64,000 nt of DNA, taken from CAYYFX01 sp964571855. Its GTDB lineage: Bacteria; ARS69. This document shows positions 34,201 to 42,644 of the stretch, one piece after another. Made by a program: the position numbers and the translations under genes. The notes below the pieces were generated by a model. It saw nothing but the letters and a program-made list of their open reading frames with translations. It searched no databases and was not told the DNA's origin. How positions within the stretch are numbered: position 1 is the stretch's first letter; the number at the start of each line of letters is the position of its first letter. Location: NCBI GenBank assembly GCA_964571855.1, contig CAZNDO010000001.1, forward strand, positions 248,001 through 312,000, written 5' to 3'.

Positions 34201-34367
34201 GGTTGATCCGCGTCCTGCAGGACGATGCCCTGCCGGCCGGCCACCACACGGCGCAGTGGAACGGCCGCGCGCAGTCCGGGCCCGCCGCCGGCGGCATCTA
34301 CTTCGTGCGGCTCGACGCGGGCGGCGTGCGGGAGACGCGGCGAATGGTGTACCTCGGGGAGCGCTAG
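31245..34367 (+). CDS. Secreted beta-helix protein with four InlB-type B-repeats and C-terminal sorting-like module
   Basis: 1040 residues with a signal peptide (1-22). Residues 23-400 are a parallel beta-helix: 'TVGAALAAAAAGDTVRIAPG', then many 'GGAV....' rungs such as 'NSGGAVWI', 'TTGGALVSN' and 'LRGGAVSS'. Residues about 470-785 carry four divergent InlB B-repeat units ('GWTGTGFGSYTGP', 'AWIGTGPGSYSGP', 'RWIGQGPGSYTGP', 'RWEGTGTDSYSGP') exactly 75 residues apart. A Cys-rich region follows, then the FlgD-like module ('APNPFRGGTEVRF', 'LAVYDVAGRLIR', 'GGIYFVRLD'). The GTG at 31245 has GGAGG upstream and a TACCTT hexamer at 31203-31208. Likely a surface adhesin; ligand unknown. Confidence 0.93.
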   Translation: MRARVATAVLWTSVVAAPLHAAILDVPASFPTVGAALAAAAAGDTVRIAPGRYPERGLAVPGGVTLLGGSPDEEAWFDGEYAASTILSIVSGAAPVAIRGITFRNAGAGAVVVDDSAVRHVISGCLFEDNLGTALLGDHCDVVDCTFTGNGGDSAGAVRGTDLRIDGCAFLYNHGNSGGAVWIQAGVVEDSYFAGNRSETTGGALVSNGSTIRNCRFVQNASNWGTPGGGALCSYGGGSVVGCDFVGNHAGLRGGAVSSTGSLSMESCRFVDNDAGTTGGAVFISGGSATLERCSFLANHAPNGGCVYSLAYATIRQCVIAGTEEGLPVEMAGTPPVAIEACNLYGNTHGNWTGPLAGYEYAFDNFSADPLFCPEPRESLFVSFASPLRAVNNGFADIGAAGAACADTGVVVSSRPPGLLLHADGIPFVTPGVFDWPSGSAHTVAAPTFEPAAGVRMEFADWSDGGAATHDVVAVPGTDLRATFMPGFLLAMTADPGGIVEPPTGWVAPGTAVPILASAEPGYLVEGWTGTGFGSYTGPLAQVVVTMTGPTTQHARTRPPDTRQLTMVATEGGWVEPASGPQTRNSQVTITAHPNLGWGFNAWIGTGPGSYSGPGATATVTMSGNIQQTAAFGWRGTTLVETNAVGAGTVSPPLDEYTLSVPLQITATPDSGSAFDRWIGQGPGSYTGPTANIAILPLGPIIQTAYFATGGTYPLTMEATTGGAASPASGNYPPGAQPQISAIPFSGYRFARWEGTGTDSYSGPDAQATVTMHGPITQRAVFEPDSLPHGYEFSVSASDVDPYRNTDAPAGGPRALHLWLTCSQDGISAFECGVLGTLPVLGFAPAPGVFNFGTGSDLQLAISDCPTGENLTRRLGAWAVLDTGGSLCVSGSDANGVFAAVDCGPFPALWWRPRVRGFSSDGTTPCDAGTAGCGDTGTGIATLPDVPGVTGFTAIAPNPFRGGTEVRFGLASPAWTRLAVYDVAGRLIRVLQDDALPAGHHTAQWNGRAQSGPAAGGIYFVRLDAGGVRETRRMVYLGER

Positions 34368-34500
34368 ACCGGCGGCGGCGACGAGCGCACCGACTCACGA
34401 TCCCTGTGAATCCGGGCGGGCTGGTTCGTTGTCCTCTCGTGACGACGGGCGGCCGGGGAAGGCCGCCGCAACCCGGAGCCCCGCGGAAGGAGCCGCCACC

Positions 34501-35586
34501 ATGAGCAACCCCGTACCCTCCCGCCTCCTCGGGACCTGCCTCCTGCTTCTCGGGATCGTCGCGCTTCCGGGACGGACCCTTGGCCAGTGCGACGTCACGG
34601 CATCCGCCGGCAGCGTTGTGGTGCCGGGTCCTCCGGTGCCGGCCACCGCGGTGAACACCACGCCGCACGCCACCTTCCAGGCGACCGCGGACTTCGGTCC
34701 CCTCTCCGTCGACGCCTCGGTCTTCCTGCCGGAGAACGCCTCCGAGAACGGCATGAACGCCATCGCGCAGTTCAACGACCAGCTCACCATCACGGCTCCG
34801 GGCGTGCCCCAGTTCACGGCGGGGACGTTCACCGCCGTGATCGACACGCGCGGCACGCCGGAGATCACGCACACCGCCACGGGTCCGGGCGTGGCGCAGG
34901 GGATCAGCGCCAGCTACCAGCTCTTCGTGTCGCGGAACGGCGGGGCCGTCCACCTGCTGAACGGCTCGAGGGCCTACAACAGCTCCCAGGTGCCGCCGGA
35001 GTCGACGACCGGCTCCGTGCCGGGCCCCGGCGTGCAGCAGATCGACATCGCGTTCCTGTTCGGCGTCCCCTTCACCCTCTCCGGCTACCTGCTGGCCAAC
35101 TCCGGCGGAAGCAACATCATCCCCCCGGGCTCGACCGGCACGCTCACCGGGGACTGCGGGATCGACTTCGACTGGAACGGCATCTCCTCGATCCGCGACG
35201 GCGGAGGGACCGAGTACGTCGGGGTCGCGACGGTCGTGAGTTGCTCCGGGTTCGACTGGAAGGGCAACCTGGCGCCGACCGCCGTGGCGGACCTCGTCCC
35301 GACGGACCCGACCTCTTCGCTGGAACCCGGCTTCCCGAATCCGTTCCGCCGGAGCACGACGATCGCCTTCTCGGTGGGCGTGGCCGGCCCGGTCTCGATC
35401 GAGCTGTTCGACGCCGGTGGCCGAAGGGTCCGGGCGCTCGCCTCCGGCTTCCGCCCCGCCGGCCGGCACGCGGTCACCTGGGACGGCGCCGACTCCGCGG
35501 GACGCTCCGTGCCCAGCGGCGTGTACTTCGTGCGTCTGGTGGGACCCCACCGCACCGATCGGGAGAAGATCGTCCTCCGGAGGTGA
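34501..35586 (+). CDS. Exported protein with FlgD-like C-terminal module
   Basis: 361 residues. The ATG at 34501 has GAAGGAG upstream and opens a signal peptide ending near 'RTLGQ'. The central part (about 30-270) is rich in Thr, Gly, Ser and Val with beta-sandwich character, not assignable to a family; 'HATGPGVAQG'-like stretches and two Cys pairs are visible. The C-terminus (about 278-361) is the same module as in neighbouring exported proteins: 'PGFPNPFRRSTTIAFSV', 'ELFDAGGRRVRAL', 'SGVYFVRLVG'. It follows the beta-helix gene by 134 bases in the same direction and may be co-transcribed with it. Probably secreted or surface-attached. Function unknown. Confidence 0.85.
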   Translation: MSNPVPSRLLGTCLLLLGIVALPGRTLGQCDVTASAGSVVVPGPPVPATAVNTTPHATFQATADFGPLSVDASVFLPENASENGMNAIAQFNDQLTITAPGVPQFTAGTFTAVIDTRGTPEITHTATGPGVAQGISASYQLFVSRNGGAVHLLNGSRAYNSSQVPPESTTGSVPGPGVQQIDIAFLFGVPFTLSGYLLANSGGSNIIPPGSTGTLTGDCGIDFDWNGISSIRDGGGTEYVGVATVVSCSGFDWKGNLAPTAVADLVPTDPTSSLEPGFPNPFRRSTTIAFSVGVAGPVSIELFDAGGRRVRALASGFRPAGRHAVTWDGADSAGRSVPSGVYFVRLVGPHRTDREKIVLRR

Positions 35587-35617
35587 GAGCCGCCGCTTCG
35601 ACCGGGCCGCGGAACGG

Positions 35618-37384
35618 TCAGACCACTTCCAGCCAGCGGAACCACAGCGGGTGGTTCGCCTTGTACCAGAGCAGGACCTCGCGCACGAACGCCTTCTTCT
35701 CCGGGGAGAGCACCGCGTCCTCCACGTCGTCCAGTCGGACACGCATGCCGTTGTCCCCGAAGTGCTCCAGCGCCTCGGAGCACCATGTCTGCAGTTCGTT
35801 CCGGATGCGGCCCGAGTCGGAGATCTTCACCGGGCGCGTGCGGTAGCACTCCCCCGCGTGGAACCGGTCCAGGAGCGGCGAGAAGATGCGGCGGGACTGC
35901 TCCAGCGTCTCGCCGAGCCGGAACGTGAGGCGCACCTCGCGCAGCCGGTCGCGCGTGGCGGAGCGCACGGTGACGCGGTACCGGTTCCCGCCGAGATCCT
36001 CGACGCCCGGGATGCCGGAGTAGGGATCCGGCAGCATCGTGGCGCTGAGCGCCAGCACGCGCCAGCGCTTGCGCGGGAACAGGTCGTCCACCGTGAGCAC
36101 CGGCTTGTCGAGCGGCATGCCGGCCGCGCGCGCGTGCTCGATGGCGTGGCGGTACGACGCCTCGTCGGACGCGCTTGCGTCGCGGCCGAGCAGCGCGCCG
36201 AGCTTCGCGGCGAAGTCCTCCGCGTCCGGATCGAGCTGCATCAGCTTCCCCTCGCGATCGAACGCGCACTCGAACCGTGGCGAGAAGACCTGCATGGACG
36301 TGCGCAGCCCGAGAACCGGATCCAGACTCGCCGCCTGGATGGCCTCCGCGGACGCGGCGTAGCCGTCGCAGATCAGGAGGTGCCGCGTTCCGTCCCCGTT
36401 CTCGTACGGGCCCACGAGGTACGTGGGCGCGTAGGTCCCGGAGTCCGTGAACGCGCCCATGCCCGACGGCAGCGTCCAGCCGTCCTCCACCACGTGCACG
36501 CCGAGCGCGCGCCACTCCTTCCACAGCGCCCCGATGCGCTGCACGCGCGACGGCCCGCCCAGCGTCCACACGTGGATGTTCGCCGGCTCGATGTCCGGGT
36601 ACGCGCGGCGGATGGATTCCAGGATGCGCGCGCGCGGCGTGAGGTAGTTCGCCAGCACGGACTCCCGCTCCGCCGCCTGCACCACCGCCTCGGGCAGACA
36701 CAGCGCGCCCATGTAGCCTTCGTACGGCAGCGCCACGCTGAGCGGCTGGTCGAAGAGGTGCAGCACGCACATCGGCCCGGTCTCGGCGCCCGCCGCGAAG
36801 CGCGACGTGTTCTCCAGCGTGTCCACCGCCGCGCCCCAGATCGTGATGCCCGCTTCGTGCACGTCGCGCCAGAAGTCGTCCCATCCGTAGCCGGACTCGT
36901 TGAGGAGCCGGTGCACGCGCGCGTCCACGAACCGCGCGACCTCGGGCCGCGCGTACACGCGCCCGAACCCGAGCAGCGGATTGGAGCCCATCTCCGGGGT
37001 CTCGCCCGCCTTCGGCATGAGCCCCTCGCCCAGGCTGATCATGACCGCGTGGTTCTCGGGCAGGTTGCGCGTGAGGTACCAGAGCGCCTCGCTCAGCGCG
37101 TAGGCCGAGATGGCGTCCGCCTCCTTCTTCACGCGGTTGATCTCCGCCTTGTCGCCGCCCTTGCCCTCGCCGAAGCGTCCGAAGAGCCGCGTGCCGAGCG
37201 ATGTCAGCGCCGTGGCCACCATGAGGGACTTCTCCAACGACGGCCCCACGAACGAGACCCGCACGTCCGGGCGTCCCGTGACCCAGCGTTCCTCGACGTC
37301 CTCCAGCCAGACATGGAACCGCCCCAGGACCGCGCGGGTGTCGTACACCCACTGCGCGATCCGGTCTCGCTGCTCCGAGCTCAT
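35618..37384 (-). CDS. Uncharacterised 588-residue soluble protein
   Basis: Not recognised. The ATG at 37384 has AGGGGGTGG upstream; an earlier in-frame extension to 37576 lacks coding character and overlaps the divergent protease promoter region. The protein has no signal peptide or membrane helix and normal globular composition. Conserved-looking blocks are 'VSFVGPSLEKSLMVATAL', 'GEGKGGDKAEINRVKKEAD', 'NHAVMISLGEGLMPKAGE', 'GYGWDDFWRDVHEAGITIWG', 'LFDQPLSVALPYEGYMGALC' and 'DLFPRKRWRVLALSATMLPD'. Full length and good codon bias argue for a real, maintained gene. It is transcribed alone, convergent with the preceding exported-protein gene (31 bases between stops) and divergent from the S41 protease operon. 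Cytosolic location is inferred. Confidence 0.85.
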   Translation of the reverse strand: MSSEQRDRIAQWVYDTRAVLGRFHVWLEDVEERWVTGRPDVRVSFVGPSLEKSLMVATALTSLGTRLFGRFGEGKGGDKAEINRVKKEADAISAYALSEALWYLTRNLPENHAVMISLGEGLMPKAGETPEMGSNPLLGFGRVYARPEVARFVDARVHRLLNESGYGWDDFWRDVHEAGITIWGAAVDTLENTSRFAAGAETGPMCVLHLFDQPLSVALPYEGYMGALCLPEAVVQAAERESVLANYLTPRARILESIRRAYPDIEPANIHVWTLGGPSRVQRIGALWKEWRALGVHVVEDGWTLPSGMGAFTDSGTYAPTYLVGPYENGDGTRHLLICDGYAASAEAIQAASLDPVLGLRTSMQVFSPRFECAFDREGKLMQLDPDAEDFAAKLGALLGRDASASDEASYRHAIEHARAAGMPLDKPVLTVDDLFPRKRWRVLALSATMLPDPYSGIPGVEDLGGNRYRVTVRSATRDRLREVRLTFRLGETLEQSRRIFSPLLDRFHAGECYRTRPVKISDSGRIRNELQTWCSEALEHFGDNGMRVRLDDVEDAVLSPEKKAFVREVLLWYKANHPLWFRWLEVV

Positions 37385-37587
37385 GCCACCCCCTGGAAGG
37401 CGCGCCCGCGCGCCCGCGGTGGCGGGACGCGTGGCGGCCGGCAATGTGGAGGGCAGTGTCGCATGGACCGGGCGGGTCGCCCAAGGGTCTCGGCGCCCGC
37501 GCCGGAGCGCGGGCGACGCCCCGTTAACCGCCACGCCACCCCGGGCGTTGTGGGGATGTCGAGCATCCCCGCCCACCCGGAGGAGAC

Positions 37588-38895
37588 ATGAACGCCCCGC
37601 GGAACCTGCTGGTCTGCCTCGCCCTGTTCCCCGCCGCCTCCGTCGCCCAGGGCCCGACCCTGGACGCGGCCATGCAGCAGGAGGTCGTCCACCGGACCGC
37701 CGAACTCGTGGCGGCGCACTACGTGTTCCCCGACCGCGCCGGGAAGGTGGCGGAGGTCCTCCGCGCGAACCTGGCGGCGGGCAAGTACCGCGCGCTGGAC
37801 CGCCCGGACCCCTTCCTGGAGGCGGTCAACCGCGACATGCAGGAGACGGCGGGGGATCTCCACCTCCGGGTGATGTTCAACCCCCGCGTCGTCGCGCAGC
37901 TTCGCGCGGAGGAGGCGGGCGCGCAGGAGCCCTCGCCGGAGTTCGTGCGGATGCTCCGCGAGAACAACTACCGCCTGCGCAAGGCGGAGTCGCTCGCGGG
38001 CAACGTCGGCTACCTGAAGCTCGACAACTTCGTGGAGCTCCGCTACGTGCGGCCCGCGCTCGTCGGCGCGATGGACCTCCTGCACGACTCCTCGGCCTTC
38101 ATCCTGGACCTGACCGACAACGGCGGCGGCGCGTCCGAGACCTCCGACCTCCTCGTGAGCTGGTTCCTGCCCGCGGGCACGCGCACCGGGACCAAGTGGA
38201 CCCGCGCCACGAACGAGACGACGGAGTGCGTGGTCCCCGCGGACCCGGACGTGCGCCCCATGCCGGACGTGCCCGTCTACATCCTCGTGGGCGCGCGCAC
38301 GGCGTCCGCCGCGGAGGCGGTGGCGTACACGCTGCAGCAGGCCGGCCGCGCCAAGGTGGTGGGGTCGCGGACCAAGGGCATGGCGAACCCCGGCGTGCAG
38401 CTTCCGATCAACGATGCCCTCTACGTCGTCGTCCCGACCAGCGTGCAGCGGAACGCGGTGAGCGGCACGAACTGGGAGGGCGAGGGCGTGCGGCCGGACC
38501 TCGCGGCCGCGCCGGGACAGGAGCTGGCCGCGGCCATGGCGGCCGCGCTGGCGGAGCTGGCCGGACGGAAGGACGATCCCGCCGAGCGCCACGCCCTGCT
38601 CTTCGCCGCGGAGCCTTACCGGGTCGCGGGCACGCCGGAGTCGCCCCCCGAGGGCCTGCTCGACGCGTGCGTCGGGGAGTACGAGGATGGCATGCGCATC
38701 GAGCGGCGGGACTGCGCGCTGCACTTCCGCAAGGGCGACGCGGACCGGAAGCTGACCTACCTGGCGGACCTGACGTTCACGGTCGAGGGACGGACCGACT
38801 ACCGCCTCCGCTTCCCGCTCGATCACGGGCGCGTGGCCCACGCGCAGGTGCTTTGGTTCGACGACACGTCGGACACCGTCCCGAAGACCCGCTAG
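37588..38895 (+). CDS. Exported S41-family (IRBP-like) peptidase
   Basis: 435 residues with a short signal peptide ('VCLALFPAASVAQ'). An N-terminal helical region resembling the tricorn/IRBP N-domain precedes the protease core: 'GYLKLDNF', 'FILDLTDNGGG', and 'LVGARTASAAEAVAYTLQ', where Ser240 is the putative nucleophile, followed by 'VVGSRTKGMANPG'. The PDZ domain of CtpA-type members is absent, as in interphotoreceptor-retinoid-binding-protein-like S41 peptidases. About 75 C-terminal residues form an extra beta-rich tail. The ATG at 37588 has GGAGGAG upstream. It is the first gene of a four-gene unit with a membrane protein, an ECF sigma factor and a small membrane protein. Substrate unknown. 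Confidence 0.9.
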   Translation: MNAPRNLLVCLALFPAASVAQGPTLDAAMQQEVVHRTAELVAAHYVFPDRAGKVAEVLRANLAAGKYRALDRPDPFLEAVNRDMQETAGDLHLRVMFNPRVVAQLRAEEAGAQEPSPEFVRMLRENNYRLRKAESLAGNVGYLKLDNFVELRYVRPALVGAMDLLHDSSAFILDLTDNGGGASETSDLLVSWFLPAGTRTGTKWTRATNETTECVVPADPDVRPMPDVPVYILVGARTASAAEAVAYTLQQAGRAKVVGSRTKGMANPGVQLPINDALYVVVPTSVQRNAVSGTNWEGEGVRPDLAAAPGQELAAAMAAALAELAGRKDDPAERHALLFAAEPYRVAGTPESPPEGLLDACVGEYEDGMRIERRDCALHFRKGDADRKLTYLADLTFTVEGRTDYRLRFPLDHGRVAHAQVLWFDDTSDTVPKTR

Positions 38896-38909
38896 GCGGA
38901 GGAGACACC

Positions 38910-39404
38910 ATGGCGCCGTACGAGGAGACGCTGTTCATCGTGGCCGTGCTGGGCGCCGCCGCGTTCGTCGCGTGGCTGATCGCCCGGTACGTGACGGAGC
39001 GGGCGCGGGAGCGCGAGCGCCGCAGCCGCGTGGTGGAAGCGCAGATCGAGCGGTTCGCCGAGGCGCGGGAGTTCATCGAGTTCGCGCGCAGCGACAGCGG
39101 GTACGCCTGGCTGCGCGCCGACTCGGGGGAGATGCGGGTCCGGCGCGGGCTGCTGCTCGTCATCCTGGCCGGCCTGCTGTTCCTCTGCCTCGGGGGCGCG
39201 CTGCTGGTGAACGCCGCGCGTCTGGTCGGCGAGACCGACCCCAACCTCGTCGACAAGCGCCTGGACACGCAGTGGTGGGGCACCGTGTGGACGGCGCTGG
39301 GCGCCGGGTCGCTGGTGGCCTCCCTCGTGATCGCGCGCATCGGCCGCGCGTGGGGGCTGATTCCGGGAGGCGACGCGGGCAGGCGCGAGACGCGCGGGGA
39401 ATGA
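38910..39404 (+). CDS. Membrane protein in the S41-sigma operon
   Basis: 164 residues. The ATG at 38910 has GGAGGAG upstream, 14 bases after the protease stop. Helix 1 (about 8-26) is followed by a basic, coiled-coil-like segment ('ARERERRSRVVEAQIERF'), then two more helices (about 79-101 and 124-143) and a polar tail. Its stop overlaps the start of the ECF sigma gene (ATGA), so it is translationally coupled to it. The family is not recognised. The arrangement would fit a membrane-bound partner or signal input for the sigma factor, but there is no anti-sigma motif. Confidence 0.8.
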   Translation: MAPYEETLFIVAVLGAAAFVAWLIARYVTERARERERRSRVVEAQIERFAEAREFIEFARSDSGYAWLRADSGEMRVRRGLLLVILAGLLFLCLGGALLVNAARLVGETDPNLVDKRLDTQWWGTVWTALGAGSLVASLVIARIGRAWGLIPGGDAGRRETRGE

Positions 39405-39889
39405 CCGCCGGCGGGGACTTCGACGAGTTCTACCGCGACACGCACCCGAGGCTCTGGTCCTTCCTGGTGCGCACGACCGGGGAGGCGGACCTGGCGGAGG
39501 ACGTGGCGCAGGAGGCGTTCGTCCGTTTGCTGGGGAGCCGCGGCGCGGACCTCCCGGTGGGCGAGCGGCGGGCGTACCTGTTCCGGATCGCGCGGAACCT
39601 GGTGCGTGACACGGCGCGGCGGCGCGCCCGGGAGCGGACGGTGCACTCCGCCGAGGCGCCGGAAGTGCCGGCGCCGGAGCCGGCCGAACCGATGGGCCGG
39701 CGCGCCGCGGCCGCGCTGGCCGGCCTCCGCGGGCGCGACCGCGAACTGCTCTGGCTCGCGCACGTGGAGGGATGGAAGCACGAGGAGATCGCGGCGGCGG
39801 TGGGGATCGCCTCCGCGAGCGTGCGCGTCCTGCTGCACCGCGCGCGGAAGCGCTTCAAGGAACTGCTCTCGAGGGAGGATGCGACATGA
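39401..39889 (+). CDS. ECF-type RNA polymerase sigma factor
   Basis: 162 residues, the usual size of a minimal ECF sigma. Region 2 (about 8-75) has 'FYRDTHPRLWSFLVRTTGEADLAEDVAQEAFVRLL' (contiguous, split here for reading) and 'RRAYLFRIARNLVRD'. Region 4 (about 105-155) has 'LRGRDRELLWLAHVEGWKHEEIAAAVG' and 'SVRVLLHRARKRF'. It is coupled at both ends: ATGA overlap with the upstream membrane protein and with the downstream small protein. The downstream gene is in the place usually taken by an anti-sigma factor. Target promoters are unknown; autoregulation of the operon is likely by analogy. Confidence 0.94.
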   Translation: MTAGGDFDEFYRDTHPRLWSFLVRTTGEADLAEDVAQEAFVRLLGSRGADLPVGERRAYLFRIARNLVRDTARRRARERTVHSAEAPEVPAPEPAEPMGRRAAAALAGLRGRDRELLWLAHVEGWKHEEIAAAVGIASASVRVLLHRARKRFKELLSREDAT

Positions 39890-40197
39890 CGACGGATCGG
39901 GACGACGTGGAGCTCCACCTGTCGGCGCTCGCGGCGGCCACGCGCGCGGCCGCCCCGCGGCCGCTCCCGGCCGCGACCCTTCGCATCCTGGCGGAGCGCC
40001 GGCGCGTGGCGTCCCGGGCGCGCCGGCTGGAGCGGCTCGTGGCCGCCGCGTGCGCCGCGCCCGTTGCCACCCTGCTGCTCGCCCGGGCGCTGCGCCCGGC
40101 GGACGCCCCGGACGCGCTCGCCGTGGCCGTTTGTCTGGCCGCGGCGATGCTCCCCGCGGCCGGAGCGGCGACGTGCGCGTGGCGCTGGAGAACGTGA
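39886..40197 (+). CDS. Small membrane protein downstream of ECF sigma, candidate anti-sigma or regulator
   Basis: 103 residues. The soluble N-terminal half (about 1-48, 'VELHLSALAAATRAAAPRPLPAATLRILAE' read in parts) is helical and basic toward the membrane. Two hydrophobic helices follow (about 49-67 and 77-97). The ATG overlaps the sigma stop (ATGA), the standard arrangement for sigma/anti-sigma pairs. No zinc-binding anti-sigma motif (H-x3-C-x2-C) is present, so anti-sigma function is inferred from position and topology only. It ends ten bases before the convergent kinase gene. Confidence 0.7.
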   Translation: MTTDRDDVELHLSALAAATRAAAPRPLPAATLRILAERRRVASRARRLERLVAAACAAPVATLLLARALRPADAPDALAVAVCLAAAMLPAAGAATCAWRWRT

Positions 40198-40207
40198 GCC
40201 GGGCGGG

Positions 40208-42516
40208 TCAACCTCCCGGGGCTCGACGCGCCACGCGTCCCACGAGCGCCTCGAACCGTTCCTCCCCGCGCAGCGCCGCGAACGCCGGATCCAGGTGCAC
40301 GTAGTTCAGCCAGTTCCCGCGCTCCGCGTAGGCTGCTCCAGGAGTCCCAGCGCCTCGTCCCGCTGGCCCAGCGCGGTCGCCACCAGGGCGCGCTCGAACT
40401 TGCGCACGTACGCCCCCTTCGCCAGGGCCTCCAGTTCGCGCGCCACACCCCACGCCTCATCGCCGCGTCCGCACGCCGCCAGCGCGAGACCGTGGGTGGC
40501 CAGCAGGAACGCGGCCCCCGGGAACTCCCGCACCAGGCCGCCGCTCACCTCGAGCGCGCCGGCGGGATCCCCCGCGTGGACCAGCGCCTTCGCCAGCGAG
40601 ATCCGCACCGGCATGTAGCCCGGCTGCATGTCCAATGCCTCGCGGCACTCCGCGATCGCGGCGTCGTGCTCGCCGAAGAAGATGCGGATCAGCCCGGACG
40701 CCGCGCGCACGATCAGCGCCAGGGGATCCAGGTCCATCGCCGTGCGGATCTCCTCCACCGCCGCGTCCCGCTCGCCGCGGCTCGCCAGCAGCAGCGCGTG
40801 CCAGTGGCGGGCGTTGGAATCGTCCGGATCGAGGCGGATCGCCTCCGCGAACGAGGCGGCGGAGGCGTCCAGGTCCCACTCGTAGTGCAGCGCCACGTAC
40901 CCGGCCGCCGCGTGCGCTGCCGCGATCGTGGGGTCCAGCGCCAGCGCGCGCGCCACCGCCGCCCGTGCCGGCGCGAACGAGCTGCGCGGCGCCGCCTGTC
41001 CCTGGAAGCCGATCACGCCGTAGCACTCCGCGATCCCCGCGTACGCGCGCGCGTTCGCGGGGTCCAGCTCGATCACGCGCTCGTAGTGCGCGATCGCCCG
41101 ACGCAGATCGGCCGGCGTCCGCTTCGCCCACGCGTGCCGGCCGCGCAGGTACTCCTCGTACGCCGCGGGGTCCACGCGCCGCGGCGCCGCGATCGCCGGC
41201 GCCTCCGGGTCTGCCGCCGCGCCGCCCAGCCGCGCGCGCACGCCGCCCACGATTGCGCGCGACACGTCGTCATGCAGCGCCAGGATGTCACGCACGTCGC
41301 GGTCGTAGCTCTCGGCCCAGAGGTGCTCGTCCGTGCGCGCGTCGATGAGCTGCGCCGTGATGCGCACCCGCTCGCCGGCGTGCAGCATGGACCCTTCCAC
41401 CACCGCGTCCGCGTGCAGCTCGCGCGCGATCTCCGGCAGCGGCCGCCGTTGCCCCTTGAAACGCATCGCGGACGTCCGCGAGATCACGCGGAGGGAGCCC
41501 AGCCGCGCGATGCCCGCGGTGATCGCCTCCGTCATCCCGTCCGCGAGGAACTCCTGCGCGTCGTCACGCGAGAGGTTCTCGAAGGGGAGCACGGCCAGGG
41601 TCTCGATCCGCCGGGCGCCGGCACCGGCCGCCGCGCCCCCGTCGCCGGTGGCCGCGGCGCGCAGCGCGTCGCGGAACGCGGCGGCATCAGGGAACCTCCG
41701 CTCCGGCTCCCGCGCGAGCGCGCACACGATCACCGCGCGCAGCCGCTCCGGCGTGCCCTCCGGCAGCGGTTCCGCCTCCCCGCGCAGGATCGCCGCGGCC
41801 AGCGTGAACGGCGTGCCGCCCGCGAACGGCCGGCGCCCCGCGCACATCTCGTGGAGGATCACGCCCAGCCCCCAGAGGTCGGCGCACGCGTCCGCGCGTC
41901 CACCCTGCAACACCTCGGGCGCCAGGTACGGCAGCGTCCCACCGGCCATCCCGGCCGCGCCGGTCCCGCCGGTGGCCGCCGCCGTCGCGTCCGCCGTGGT
42001 CCCCGCAAGCGATCGCTCCCCGTCTCCGCCCGCCACGCGCCCCGCGAGCCCGAAGTCCAGCACCTTCACGTGCCCTTCGTGCCCGAGCATCACGTTCGCG
42101 CTCTTCACGTCGCGATGCACCACGCCGCGGCCGTGGGCGTGGGCCAGCGCGGACGCGATCTGCGCGCCGACCGCGAGGCACTCGTCCGCCCCGATCGGCC
42201 CCTCGGCGATCCGCGCCGCCAGCGTCCTCCCCTCCACGAACTCCATGGCGATGTACGCGGCCTCGGCGTACTCCGCCACCTCGTACACGGTGCACACGTT
42301 CGGATGGTTCAGCGCGGAAGCCGCCCGCGCCTCCCGGAGGAGGGCGGCCAGCGGACTCCCGCCGTCCCGGCCGGCATGCAGGACCTTCAGCGCCACCGGC
42401 CGGTCCAGCCGCGTGTCATGCGCCAGCCACACGGCGCCCATGCCGCCGCGGCCGAGTTCCCGGACCATCCGGTAGTATGCGAAGGACTTGGGGGTCACCG
42501 CGGGATCATAGCCCAC
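40208..42516 (-). CDS. Serine/threonine kinase-TolB_N-like-TPR protein with a C-terminal frameshift
   Basis: The kinase domain (about 14-290) has 'LGRGGMGAVW' at 21-30, Lys44, 'HRDVKSAN' with Asp136, 'DFGLA' from 154 and 'LAPEV'. A region at about 305-430 matches the TolB-N/adenylate-cyclase-associated module: 'AVLPFENLSRDD', 'GMTEAITAGIARLGSLRVISRTS', 'ADAVVEGSML'. TPR units follow. The main frame terminates at 40306 after an aberrant 13-residue tail. One base earlier in phase, the frame to 40208 encodes 'YAERGNWLNYVHLDPAFAAL', the normal end of this family, so a single G is missing near 40333. It could be a sequencing error or a recent mutation. The start at GTG 42516 is uncertain (no ribosome binding site). 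No membrane helix is visible. Confidence 0.88.
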
Positions 42517-42600
42517 GGTCCGGCGCCGCGGACCGCGCCCGGCCCCCTGGGATCCTGCCGGCTCCCTGTCCTGATCCCGCCCCCCCGCGCGTCATGGGCC

Positions 42601-42620
42601 CGAGAACGTGATCGTTCTCG
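42601..42620. promoter_or_regulatory. Inverted repeat upstream of the YCII gene
   Basis: CGAGAACG and CGTTCTCG are perfect 8-base inverted repeats separated by TGAT, ending 24 bases before the YCII ATG. It may be an operator or a small leader hairpin. The known partner regulator in such loci is the ECF42-type sigma encoded convergently just downstream, but sigma factors do not usually read palindromes. Confidence 0.4.
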
Positions 42621-42644
42621 CCACCCGAACCCGAGGAGACCGTC

